From Acidimicrobiales bacterium (GTDB taxonomy: Bacteria > Actinomycetota > Actinomycetes > Mycobacteriales > QHCE01): a stretch of 35,328 nt of DNA. The notes beneath the pieces were generated by a model. That model was not told the origin of the DNA. It saw only the letters and a list, made by a program, of their open reading frames with translations, and did no database searches. Location: contig QHCE01000091.1 of the NCBI GenBank assembly GCA_003243955.1, positions 1 to 35,328 on the forward strand. Reading direction: 5' to 3'. Below, piece after piece: positions 1-8,800 of this stretch. Positions within the stretch are counted from its first letter, which is position 1, and every line of letters begins with the position of its first letter. Both the position numbers and the translations under genes were made by a program.

Positions 1-299
<299 letters not shown>

Positions 300-821
300 T
301 CAGCTGCTCTGGTTCTGCTCGAACCAGAGCAGCCAGTGATGCAGCAGGATCTCCAGGTGTTGTCGTTGCGCCTCGGTCAGCGGAGCCAGTAGGAGTTCTT
401 CGCGTTCCATTAACCCAGCCAAGGTGGTGTCGGCGAGGTTTCGACCCGCCTCGGTGAGCGTTATAAACACCACCCGTTTGTCCGGTCCTTCGCTGTCGCG
501 TCGTACGAGGCCGGCGGCTTCGAGCCTGTCCACTCGCTGGGTGACAGCGCCGGAGGTGATTAGCGCGGCTCGCTGCAGCTGTCCGGCGGTGAGGCGGAAC
601 GGGTGCCCGGAGCGGCGCAGGGTGGCCAGTACATCCAGGGTCATGGCGTCTGTGCCTAAATCGGCGAGTGCGCGGTGCCGGGCTCGATCGAGGTGCACGG
701 CGATTCGACTCACCCGACTCAGCACCCCGATCGAGGAGACGTCAACATCGGGACGCTGTCGGCGCCATGCCTGCTGTACCCGGTCAATAGCGTCCAGCCG
801 CTCTTTCCCGACGGCTATCAC
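300..821 (-). CDS. MarR-family transcriptional regulator
   Basis: This 173-residue protein has the MarR winged-helix layout. A dimerisation helix comes first (about 30-55). The helix-turn-helix follows, with LTAGQLQRAALITSGAVTQR and then VDRLEAAGLVRR (about 77-108). The wing reads DKRVVFITLTEAGR (about 114-127), and a long C-terminal dimerisation helix closes the protein. The start is GTG at 821, with AAGG a few bases upstream. The gene is divergent from the short-chain dehydrogenase at 897, and the 75-bp gap contains a perfect 9+9 bp palindrome whose edge is only 4 bp from the GTG. This is the usual arrangement for a MarR repressor controlling itself and its neighbour. The inducing ligand is unknown; a substrate or product of the dehydrogenase is a reasonable inference. 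Confidence 0.88.
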   Translation of the reverse strand: MIAVGKERLDAIDRVQQAWRRQRPDVDVSSIGVLSRVSRIAVHLDRARHRALADLGTDAMTLDVLATLRRSGHPFRLTAGQLQRAALITSGAVTQRVDRLEAAGLVRRDSEGPDKRVVFITLTEAGRNLADTTLAGLMEREELLLAPLTEAQRQHLEILLHHWLLWFEQNQSS

Positions 822-824
822 TCC

Positions 825-867
825 ATTACCTTAGCAGTAAGGTAATATTGTTTAGAGCTAAGGTAAT
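825..867. promoter_or_regulatory. Probable MarR operator: one perfect palindrome plus a second half-site
   Basis: Positions 825-846 read ATTACCTTA-gcag-TAAGGTAAT, a perfect inverted repeat with 9-bp arms and a 4-bp spacer. The right half-site TAAGGTAAT recurs at 859-867, exactly 21 bp (about two helical turns) further on. It faces a degenerate left half at 846-854 that keeps about 4 of 9 positions. The pair sits between the divergent marR-like and dehydrogenase genes and would overlap both promoters. That it is bound by the adjacent MarR protein is inferred from position and symmetry. Confidence 0.72.
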
Positions 868-896
868 GCGGCAAGGGAGAATGACAGGGGGGACGC

Positions 897-1658
897 ATGA
901 ACAGAACAGTGGTGATCTCGGGTGGTGGCACTGGCATCGGCCGCACTATCGCAAGCCGCTTCGCTATCCACGGCGACCGGGTGCTCATCATCGGCCGCCG
1001 CGCCGACGTGCTACACAAGGCTGCCGAATACATCGCATCCTCAGGTGCCTCACGCGACCTCCACTCAAGAAGAGTCGAGGTCGCCGCAGTTGACCTGACC
1101 CAACCTGATCAGGTGCAGTCTTTTGTCGACGATCGTTTTCCGGTCGAGACAGCGGTCGACGTGCTAGTTAACGCTGCTGGCAGTGGCGGCCCGCCTGAGG
1201 GGACCTCGCTGAGCGAAGTTGCCGCGGCTTGGGAGCAGACGCTACGAGCCAATGTTCTGACCGCGGTGTTGCTGACCACCGCCTTGGAACCTCGGCTACG
1301 CCGCCCCGGAGGCCGGGTCATCAACTTCTCCTCCATTGCGGCGCTTCGCGGCGGAGGAACCGCTTACGCCGCCGCGAAGGCGGCACTGCACGGTTGGAGC
1401 TACACCCTCGCCGGTGCGTTCGGCCCAGAGGGAATCACCGTCAATGTCATTGCCCCCGGCTTTATCGACTCCACCGAACTTTTCGGCGATACGATGACCG
1501 ATGAACGCCGTCAACGCTTAATCACGGGGACCCTCGTAGGCCGCGCCGGGCACCCCGATGACGTCGCCGCTGCCGTCGATTACCTCGCGCCGCCTGAGGC
1601 TTCCTACATCACCGGCCAGGTCCTCCAGATTAATGGAGGTGCCCTCCTTGGCCGTTAA
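897..1658 (+). CDS. Short-chain dehydrogenase/reductase (SDR), FabG-like
   Basis: A 253-residue classical SDR. The N-terminal Rossmann fold has the cofactor loop SGGGTGIG (about 8-15). The NAAGSGG motif lies near 97-103. The catalytic residues are visible as the Ser in INFSSIAAL and the Tyr and Lys of YAAAK (YxxxK), followed by the PGFIDST segment after the active site. Arg in IIGRRAD after beta-strand 2 favours NADP(H) over NAD(H). The ATG at 897 follows a strong GGGGGGA ribosome-binding site. The natural substrate is not deducible: FabG-like 3-oxoacyl reductases and many xenobiotic or polyol dehydrogenases share this layout. Expression is probably governed by the divergent MarR regulator. 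The stop codon overlaps the convergent Wzz-like gene by 4 bp. Confidence 0.88.
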   Translation: MNRTVVISGGGTGIGRTIASRFAIHGDRVLIIGRRADVLHKAAEYIASSGASRDLHSRRVEVAAVDLTQPDQVQSFVDDRFPVETAVDVLVNAAGSGGPPEGTSLSEVAAAWEQTLRANVLTAVLLTTALEPRLRRPGGRVINFSSIAALRGGGTAYAAAKAALHGWSYTLAGAFGPEGITVNVIAPGFIDSTELFGDTMTDERRQRLITGTLVGRAGHPDDVAAAVDYLAPPEASYITGQVLQINGGALLGR

Positions 1659-2311
1659 CTGTCCAGCCGCTGTGCCGACCGCGGGACAGCATAATTGGCT
1701 CCGTCGATAAGCGTTCCCAGCAGAAATAGCCCCACTGCGATAGCACTACCTAATCCGGCGCTTAAGGCAACCGTCGAAGTACCGAGCCGGTACTGGGCCG
1801 TTGCCGGTAGGACCTTTTGGGGTAAGAGTCCCGGTCGTGGTTGGGTCGGATTCAGCAGCGCTCGGCCGGCTGTTCCAGCTTCGGCGAGCAGCTTCGTGGC
1901 CACGCGATTCGCCTCGCTAGCGCGTGCCGAGTGCACCCGGAACGAGACTTGTCCCGGCGCGGGTCCTGTAGTCCATTCCCACCGATAGGCAGACACGTCG
2001 GGCGGAATGATCTTGTCAGTGCGACCAGCTTTCAATACTCGTGCCGCCTGCTGCGCCTCAATGGCTTTGCTAAAGCTAAGAAATTGCATGTCGGGTGCAA
2101 TGTTTTCCACTGCGAACACTGCCGAAGCGCTGTACTCCTGTGAGGTTCGGCTACTCGTCCACCATCCGATTACGGCTCCACTTACACCGCCTATCAGCGC
2201 GACCACCAGCAGTAGCGCCCACAATCTTGCGACCGATGGGGCGCTCCATCGTGGGCATGAGGCAAGCCAGCGGCGCCGCGCCGCGGACGAAGTGGTCAGC
2301 ACAGTGGCCAC
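1655..2311 (-). CDS. Wzz/chain-length-determinant-like membrane protein
   Basis: About 218 residues with two membrane segments flanking an extracytoplasmic domain: residues about 30-52 (LWALLLVVALIGGVSGAVIG) and about 183-205 (VALSAGLGSAIAVGLFLLGT). The middle part has the alternating strand/helix character of polysaccharide co-polymerases, and a Pro-rich stretch (NPTQPRPGLLPQK) sits just before the second membrane segment, as in Wzz-type proteins. No kinase (BY-kinase) domain is fused. The start is GTG at 2311 or the in-frame GTG three codons later; neither has a strong ribosome-binding site. The gene is divergent from the polymerase/ligase-like gene, supporting a role in chain length or export of a surface polysaccharide. 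Family assignment rests on topology and context rather than a strict motif. Confidence 0.6.
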   Translation of the reverse strand: MATVLTTSSAARRRWLASCPRWSAPSVARLWALLLVVALIGGVSGAVIGWWTSSRTSQEYSASAVFAVENIAPDMQFLSFSKAIEAQQAARVLKAGRTDKIIPPDVSAYRWEWTTGPAPGQVSFRVHSARASEANRVATKLLAEAGTAGRALLNPTQPRPGLLPQKVLPATAQYRLGTSTVALSAGLGSAIAVGLFLLGTLIDGANYAVPRSAQRLDS

Positions 2312-2389
2312 GCTACTTCAGGTGTAGTCATCCAATGGCAGAGGCATACATATCCGCGGTCACCTTTATCGAGTTTGCTAAGGTGCCGC

Positions 2390-4072
2390 GTGTCCTCCGC
2401 ATCGAGTGAGTTACTTCCGGCAGAGCCATTTGCCTCGCAACGCCCAGCTGCGCGTTCCATGTACTGTTCGGCGTTGGTTGCCGTTGCGGGTAGTTTCATG
2501 ATCAGTGTGCTGGTCGCTCGAGCCGCTGTTGCCGGTGAGTTTGCCGTCGCGCTGGCCGTGCTGCCCTACCTAATGCTCGTCCTTGGATTGTGGTGGTTGA
2601 CCCACGGCAATGTTGTGGTCGTTGTGCTCGCCGCTTACCTGGTCGGTCCCGCGCCCGCCGACAATTTACTGCCGCAAGTTTTCATTTTCCCCCACACCGA
2701 CTATGCGCTTCGTGCGCGTGACATGTTCTTTTTGGCTGATCTGGTGTTGTTGTTCGCTGTGCTTATGCTGGCCTGGCAGTCGCGGTTTGTTACGTCTCGG
2801 TTTGTGAGCTTTCCGGAGAACTCAGCCGCACCCACGATGCCGGATCTGCGCTGGCTGGCGTGGTGGTGTGGGAGTCTTGCGGTGCTGGCGGTGTACCCCG
2901 TGCTGACTGGTATCTGGTGGGGGGCTGGCCAGAGCGTGTCAGCGGCGTTGCAAGGGGCCACTATGCCGCTGCGGGCAGTGATTATCGCCGGTCTGGTAGT
3001 GCTCTGGGTGCGGCTACACGGGTGGGAGGCCACGGTGCGTGACACGGCGCGCACCGTCATCGTCGCGGGGGCGCTGCTGGCTGTAGCTGCTGTGGCGGCG
3101 CTCTTGATAGCTCAAGTCCTGGCGCCAGGGCAGCCGCAGTTCTTCGCGTTCGGTTATCCGCTGGTCGTGGATCACCGTCCGGCGCTACCCGGATGGGGCA
3201 ACAACATTCTTTCCAACTACTTGTGCGTATGTGTTGTCGCAGCGGTGCTGTTGCGACAACACATACGTTGGCCACGTGGAGGGACCCTTGTAGCCATTGC
3301 GATGTTGCTACTGGGATTGGTGTTCACCGAATCGCGAGTGGCGATGCTGGTGTCGCTGATTGTGGTGTTCACGCCAATCGTCATTGGTGTGCTGCGTCGC
3401 ATACGGCCCCGGCGCGGCGCGCTACCAGCCATCGCCGCCGCCAGTAGCGTCGCGGTGCTGTTGTGCGTAGTAACCGCGGTTGCGCTGCCAATTCTTAACC
3501 CACGCTTTAACACGCTCACTCCAGGCGTACTCGCGCATCAACTGCCAAGGGCTTCTGATCCCAACTACGCCACCCAGCATCGATCATCGGGTCCGGAGTC
3601 AGGTGCCGACGTTGGTGGGGAATCATTTTCTACCCGTGGAGGTCTGGTGCAGGCAGCAACAGCGATCTGGCAACGTGCCCCCATTGTGGGTAGCGGCTGG
3701 AACAGCTGGGGCTGGGCCAAGAGCGAGGAGAACCCCCGCCTTGTGGTCGCCGTCGACCCGCACAACGGTCTGTTGTGGCTGCTCGCGGAGACCGGGGCTC
3801 TGGGTGTGCTGTTGCTATACGCGATCCCCATCGCGTTGGCTGTGCGGAGGCCGCGGCTGGCTTGGCTGTGGGCAGTACCCGCGGTAGCGACGCTACTGGA
3901 GTTGGTGAACCCCAATGTCCGCAACGGTCATTTTGCCGTCGTGGTGTGGGTTTTGGTGACCCTTGCTATGACAGCGCCACGCGCCGGCTCGTCGCATGAC
4001 ATGGCCTTTAGTAGCCACGCTGTTTGGGCAAAAGTAAACCCGGCGCCAGAGACGCCGGGTGGTGTGCGTTAA
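2390..4072 (+). CDS. O-antigen polymerase/ligase-like (Wzy/WaaL-type) integral membrane protein
   Basis: A protein of about 560 residues with ten or more hydrophobic segments and one large extracytoplasmic loop near the C-terminal third (from about residue 370). Signature patches of the Wzy/O-antigen-ligase family are present: FTESRVAMLVSLIVV in a membrane helix, the loop end VGSGWNSWGWA, and DPHNGLLWLLAETGALG entering the next helix. The family acts at the outer face of the membrane, joining lipid-linked glycan units or transferring a glycan to its acceptor. A TTG at 2375 would extend the frame by five codons, but the GTG at 2390 is preceded at 6 bp by AAGG and is preferred. The last 65 bp overlap, on the opposite strand, the tail of the truncated NYN-domain frame and its terminator hairpin. 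Polymerase and ligase roles cannot be told apart here. Confidence 0.75.
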   Translation: MSSASSELLPAEPFASQRPAARSMYCSALVAVAGSFMISVLVARAAVAGEFAVALAVLPYLMLVLGLWWLTHGNVVVVVLAAYLVGPAPADNLLPQVFIFPHTDYALRARDMFFLADLVLLFAVLMLAWQSRFVTSRFVSFPENSAAPTMPDLRWLAWWCGSLAVLAVYPVLTGIWWGAGQSVSAALQGATMPLRAVIIAGLVVLWVRLHGWEATVRDTARTVIVAGALLAVAAVAALLIAQVLAPGQPQFFAFGYPLVVDHRPALPGWGNNILSNYLCVCVVAAVLLRQHIRWPRGGTLVAIAMLLLGLVFTESRVAMLVSLIVVFTPIVIGVLRRIRPRRGALPAIAAASSVAVLLCVVTAVALPILNPRFNTLTPGVLAHQLPRASDPNYATQHRSSGPESGADVGGESFSTRGGLVQAATAIWQRAPIVGSGWNSWGWAKSEENPRLVVAVDPHNGLLWLLAETGALGVLLLYAIPIALAVRRPRLAWLWAVPAVATLLELVNPNVRNGHFAVVVWVLVTLAMTAPRAGSSHDMAFSSHAVWAKVNPAPETPGGVR

Positions 4073-4451
4073 GCGTAACACGATATGCGCTTACCAGGGT
4101 ACCGGCTTCGTGATCCTCCCCGATACCTTCTCCGGCTGTTGCCAACGGCGCTGTAGCGACTCGTGCGACATAGTTGCCGTAGCTGATCCGCGTCGCCGAA
4201 CCGGAGCGATTGAGCGCACGTAGGTATACATCCTGTTCCCGCTGGCCGTTCATGTTGCCCGCCCCGCTGATGCGTGCGGTGCAGTACGTCACGTTCTCGA
4301 TGACGGCGCCGTTCCACAGCGAACGCGTGGCGACCAGGTCGGCCGTAAGGTTCTTCACATCGAGCCAACGCCAACCAGAAGTTGAACGCCCGCACAAGCC
4401 GCGGGCACCGTAGTACAGGTTATATCCGTCGATGTAGACGCCGACTCTCAT
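4008..4451 (-). pseudogene. Truncated NYN-domain (PIN-like nuclease) protein
   Basis: From the ATG at 4451 the frame begins MRVGVYIDGYNLYYGARGLCG, the hallmark N-terminus of NYN-domain proteins, with the first catalytic Asp in YIDGYN. It continues recognisably through WRWLDVKNL, VTYCTARI, NMNGQREQDVYLRAL and YGNYVARVATAPLA. After about residue 105 the resemblance stops. The second acidic cluster (the DVN...SNDSD region of the family) is absent, and the rest (GIGEDHEAGTLVSAYRVTLN...) looks like unrelated read-through that passes over a terminator hairpin and into the opposite-strand gene. A 3' deletion is the simplest explanation, leaving a probably inactive nuclease. An upstream ATG at 4485 is also in frame, and neither start has a clear ribosome-binding site. 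Intact relatives are presumed ribonucleases. Confidence 0.6.
4039..4059 (-). terminator. Rho-independent terminator on the minus strand
   Basis: A perfect 7-bp stem, CCCGGCG (4039-4045) with CGCCGGG (4053-4059), has a 7-nt loop. Read on the minus strand it is followed by TTTACTTTT. It therefore fits a terminator for minus-strand transcription coming from the NYN-domain gene. It lies inside the last codons of the plus-strand polymerase/ligase gene, and the NYN open frame runs about 30 bp past it, suggesting that the frame's present stop codon is not the original one. Confidence 0.6.
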
Positions 4452-4527
4452 ATCGTCAAACGTATTGGCCGCCCCTGACATAACTGAATGATTGGAGTCA
4501 CTCGCTGTCAAACAGGAGGAAGTGCTG

Positions 4528-5784
4528 ATGCAGTCCATCACCATCAGTGCAGTGTCATCCACAGCTTGCAGTGCGAGAGCGGGCGGTCTCGTCGTACGCA
4601 CCCACGGCGTGAATGAAGCTGGGCTGCTACCGTTAATCGTGCCTACAACCACCTCTGAACACGAGCTGAGCACCGTGCCACAGACCATCGCATTTCTGGT
4701 GGGTTCGGGTGTACAGCTAGATAGCGCTGTCCGAATCACGCAGCAACTGAACCGTCCAGCGGTGGTGCTGGATATGTGGAGCGCACGGCTGCGCCAGGTG
4801 GAGCAGATGACCGTGCCAGGCCATCTGCCGCCAGTGACGCTGCGGCGGCTGATCAAAGTTGGCCGGGCCGCGGCGCGTTGGGCGCAAGCTACACCGGGCG
4901 CGGTTCTGGTAGTACCGCAGGACGTAGGTTTGGTGTATCGCCGAGCAATCGCGGCCGCTCGCCGCGCTGGGGCGGCAATTGTATTGCTCCCAGACGGTGC
5001 CGTGAGCCGGCAAAAGGTAACTAGTCGCAGTCTCAAAGGCGGACTCGTGCCACTGGTTGACCGGCTGCTCGCAGCGATTAGGGTGGTCGCCGGTAGGCAC
5101 GGGCAGATGGCCGCGTCGCGACCCGACCTGGTGCTCAGCTGGGGTCCAGCGTGGAATGAAGTGTTTCGTGCGCAGCGAGTCGGTGCAATTATCGATGTCG
5201 GTAACCCGCGCTCAGACGAACTGGCTCCCCTGGCGCCCGTCTCGCCGGGGGAGCCACGCAGGGTGTTGCTGTGTAGCCAGCCGATGGACCATGACCAGAT
5301 CGGCGGAAAGCTCGCCCAAACCGCGTGGTACGCCTTCGTGGAACACTTGGCGCTTACCGCTCCCAGTGGGGAGCTAGCGGTTCGCCTACATCCTGCCGAG
5401 CGTGATCAGCTAGAGCAGCTGCCGATCGGACCCGCTACTAAGCGCGTGCTCACCAAAGACACTTCTCTTGCCCACGACATTGGTGCTTGTGACGCGGTGG
5501 TGAGCTGGGCGTCGACCACGATGATCGAAGCAGCGGCGGCCTCGCGTGCCGTGGTTTCGGTAGGAATCAACGAGGCAGCCGCTGAGATTGCCCGCGGATA
5601 TTTCTTTCAGCGTGACCCCCGCGCGATCACGGTACTCAGCCGTGACATCGCCGACTTTGCCGCGCTGCGGGAAGTGGTGTCCCGGGCCGCGAGGCAGCAA
5701 GTGGGAATGGCGCAAGAGTACGCGGTAAACGTAGGCTCGGCAACGCAAGCTGCTGCCAAAGCGCTCAACGACTATTCGCGCTAG
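4528..5784 (+). CDS. GT-B-like capsule/surface polysaccharide transferase (CDP-glycerol or polysialyltransferase type)
   Basis: About 418 residues. An ATG at 4492 gives a longer frame, but AGGAGGA at 4514-4520 sits 7 bp before the ATG at 4528 and decides the start. The N-terminal half is Rossmann-like (hydrophobic strands VLDMWSAR, VLVVPQDVG, AIVLLPDGA). The C-terminal half begins at VLLCSQPMDHDQIGG and contains LAVRLHPAERDQLEQ and then VVSWASTTMIEAAAASRAVVSVG. This order of HP and S-x-x-x-x-E motifs is typical of CDP-glycerol glycerophosphotransferase, polysialyltransferase and UDP-GlcNAc 2-epimerase-like GT-B folds. No signal peptide or membrane helix is seen, so it is probably cytoplasmic or membrane-associated. 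It follows the polymerase/ligase and Wzz-like genes, so a role in building the same surface glycan is inferred. Donor and acceptor cannot be named. Confidence 0.6.
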   Translation: MQSITISAVSSTACSARAGGLVVRTHGVNEAGLLPLIVPTTTSEHELSTVPQTIAFLVGSGVQLDSAVRITQQLNRPAVVLDMWSARLRQVEQMTVPGHLPPVTLRRLIKVGRAAARWAQATPGAVLVVPQDVGLVYRRAIAAARRAGAAIVLLPDGAVSRQKVTSRSLKGGLVPLVDRLLAAIRVVAGRHGQMAASRPDLVLSWGPAWNEVFRAQRVGAIIDVGNPRSDELAPLAPVSPGEPRRVLLCSQPMDHDQIGGKLAQTAWYAFVEHLALTAPSGELAVRLHPAERDQLEQLPIGPATKRVLTKDTSLAHDIGACDAVVSWASTTMIEAAAASRAVVSVGINEAAAEIARGYFFQRDPRAITVLSRDIADFAALREVVSRAARQQVGMAQEYAVNVGSATQAAAKALNDYSR

Positions 5785-5851
5785 ATAGGAACTTTTTGGT
5801 AGAGATTCTTGAACTACCCGTCGCCGCAAATTGTCGTAGCCTGCTGATGAA

Positions 5852-8800
5852 ATGGCACCCATGATCGCAGCTCCACCGCACTATGCCTTGGCGCGTGGTC
5901 CCGTTCGCAAGAGCAGTGCTGCCACCCTTGCGTCAGACACTGAGCAGCGGGTTGTCGTCGAGCACACGTCTGGGCCCCTTTTAGTTCTTGCTGGCCCTGG
6001 AACAGGCAAGACGAGCACGTTGTTGGCTGCTGCCGCCGCTCGTATTAACGCCGGCGTGGATCCGTCACGGTTGCTGCTACTCACTTTTGGTCGAGCGGCG
6101 GCAGCTTCGCTGCGAGACCAGCTCACCGGTGCGGTCGACCGCGTGATTACCGAACCGCTCGCACGCACTTTTCACTCATACGCATTTGGTTTGTTACGAC
6201 AGCTCGCTGCACGCCGTGGCCAGCCCGCCCCGCGACTATTGGCCGGCCCGGAGCAAGATTTGCTGATTCGGGAACTGCTTGTCGGGGATGCGGCCGGTAG
6301 GGGAGTGCACTGGCCTGCTGCGCTGCGTGGTGCCCTGCGCACCCGCGGATTCGCTACAGCGCTGCGCGATGTGCTCTCGCGTGCCTATGAGCGCGGTATA
6401 GATCCGGTGCTACTCAACCGCTGGGGAATTGAGCAGAATCAGCCGCAGTGGCGGTCGGCCGCGGCGTTCATGCAGCAATACGCGGATGTCACCGAGCTAC
6501 GAGACGCGAGCCTAGCTGAAGGAGCCTCCTACGACCCAGCGGAGCTGATTCGTGCCGCTATCACCGCGCTGCGTCGCGATCGTGAGCTACTGGCAGCGCA
6601 GCGCAGCCAGTACAGCCATGTATTCGTCGATGAGTATCACGACTGTGATACAGCACAGGAGGAACTACTCCAGCTGCTGACCGGCGGCGGCAGATTTGTG
6701 GTGGTGTTTGCGGATCCAGACCAGTCCATTTATGGCTTTCGCGGCGCCGATTCCGACTGTGTCCGTCGTTTCCGGCAGCGATTCCCCGCCGCCAGCGGCG
6801 AGCCGGCGGCTGCGGTCACGCTGCGTACCTGCCATCGCAGTGCCCGCCTTTTAGTCGAGCACACACGCAACGTAGCGAGTCGGATCAAGGGTCCGGCTCG
6901 GCACCGAGAGCTGCGGGCGTTCGCCGAAATCGATCCCTCATCGCTTAGAGGCACCGACAAAGAGTCATCTGCCAAGGCCGCAGGAGTCGCCGCCTACGAA
7001 GGTAGGCAAGGCGACGAGAACACCGGCAGGGGCTTTTTGGCGGAGCCTCCAACGCCGGCTTGTGCTGTGCACGTGGCTAGATCGACCAGCCACGAAACGG
7101 CGTTGATTACGGCCGCGCTGCGGGAAGCTCACCTCATCGGCGGCGTTGCCTGGGAATCCATGGCGGTCATTGTGCGTTCAGCCTCCCGGTCGGTGGCTAC
7201 GCTGCGGCGAGGGATGCTGACCGCTGGCATACCAGTAGCCGTTGGTCGAGCTCAGATTCCGCTAGCTGAACAGCCAGCGGTGGCACCGTTGCTTGCGCTA
7301 CTACTAGTTGCGCTTCACCCTGCCGCACTTGATGACGCCACCGCGCAGGCGCTGCTGCTTTCCGAGCTGGGGGATGCTGATCCACCAGCCCTGCGCCGGT
7401 TGCGGCGAGCACTGCGGCGCAATGCGCAATCAGCCATGCCGCCAGATGTAGAACCGGCCAGCCGATCACTGTCCACAGGGGGCCTACTCGTCGCGGCGAT
7501 TGTGGATGGAAAGCTGCTAACCGGCATCGAGCCGCGGTTGACCGCCCCACTGCGTCGAATTCGAGCGCTGCTAGAGGCAGCTCAAACAGCGGCCACCGCA
7601 CCAGGTGCTACTGCCGAGACGCTGCTCTGGTCGGTGTGGAAGGCCAGCGGTTTGCCGCAGCGCTGGCAGCAACGCAGCGCTGCGGGGGCTGTGAGCTCGC
7701 TGGCTTCCGCGGCCGATCGGGATCTGGATGCGGTGATCGAGTTGTTTGAAGCGGCCGCCGCGTTCAGCGACCGTATGCCGGGTGCTCGGCTGGAGCTGTT
7801 TATTGAGCATGTACGAGCACAACAGGTTCCCGCGGACGTGTTCAGCAACGCGCGTGCCAGCGGCTCTGGTGTGCGGCTGTTGACCGCGCATGCCGCAAAG
7901 GGGCTGCAGTGGGACGTGGTCGTGGTCGCAGGAGTTCAGGAGGGTGTTTGGCCTAATCTGCGGCTGCGCGGAGGTGTGCTAGGCGCGGCGGACCTCGTCG
8001 AGCTCGCGGCCGGTCGGTCGCAGAGCGGCGCCGCGGCGCGTGCCGCGGCATACCAGCAGCTGCTGGATGAAGAACGCCGCCTGTTCTATGTTGCCGTGAC
8101 ACGGGCACGTTGCCAACTCGTGGTCACGGCAACGCAGGACGAGGAGAATGAACCTTCGCGGTTCCTAGAAGAACTGGACCCGCGCGAGGGCATGGCCGGT
8201 ACTCGGCGAGAACACAGCGACGCCCCAGCACTGCTGACACTTTCGGCGTTGGTGGCTGAGCTCCGTCGCGAAGTTACCCAGAACGTCGTGCCCGACGCCC
8301 AGTCCGCAGAAACACAGGAAGCTATTGTCGCGCGGCGGGCCGCGGCTGCCGCGGTGCTGGCGCAGCTGTCCGCTGCTGGTGTTCCGGGGGCGGCACCGTC
8401 TACGTGGTGGGGTTTGGCGCCGTTGTCAGACCCCGCGCCGCTCATCGAGCCAAGCGCAACGGTGCCGGTATCACCATCTGCTGTGGAGACGTTCTCTCAG
8501 TGCGGGCTCCGCTGGATGCTGGAGCGTCGAGCAGGAGGCAGCCGAACATCCGGCCCAGCACAGCTGATCGGGACAGCGGTGCATGAGGTCGCCGCGGCAG
8601 GATACAGCGCGACTGGGCCGCAGCTGCTTGCGCTACTGCGAGGCCGGCTGGCTGAGCTCGACCTGGGAACAGGCTGGTACGCCCGTAGACAGCGGGAACA
8701 GGCTGAACAGATGGTAGCCAAGCTCGCCCGCTGGCTGGATGAGAACCCGCGCCGTTTTGTAGCTGTTGAACAGGCTTTCGCGGTAGACGTTGGTCGTGCG

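Noticed and set aside
4452-5036. Upstream extension of the NYN minus-strand frame to 342 residues
   Set aside because: The extra part lies antisense to the GT-B-like gene and is low-complexity Thr/Arg/Ser sequence, as expected from a shadow frame; NYN similarity begins at the ATG at 4451.
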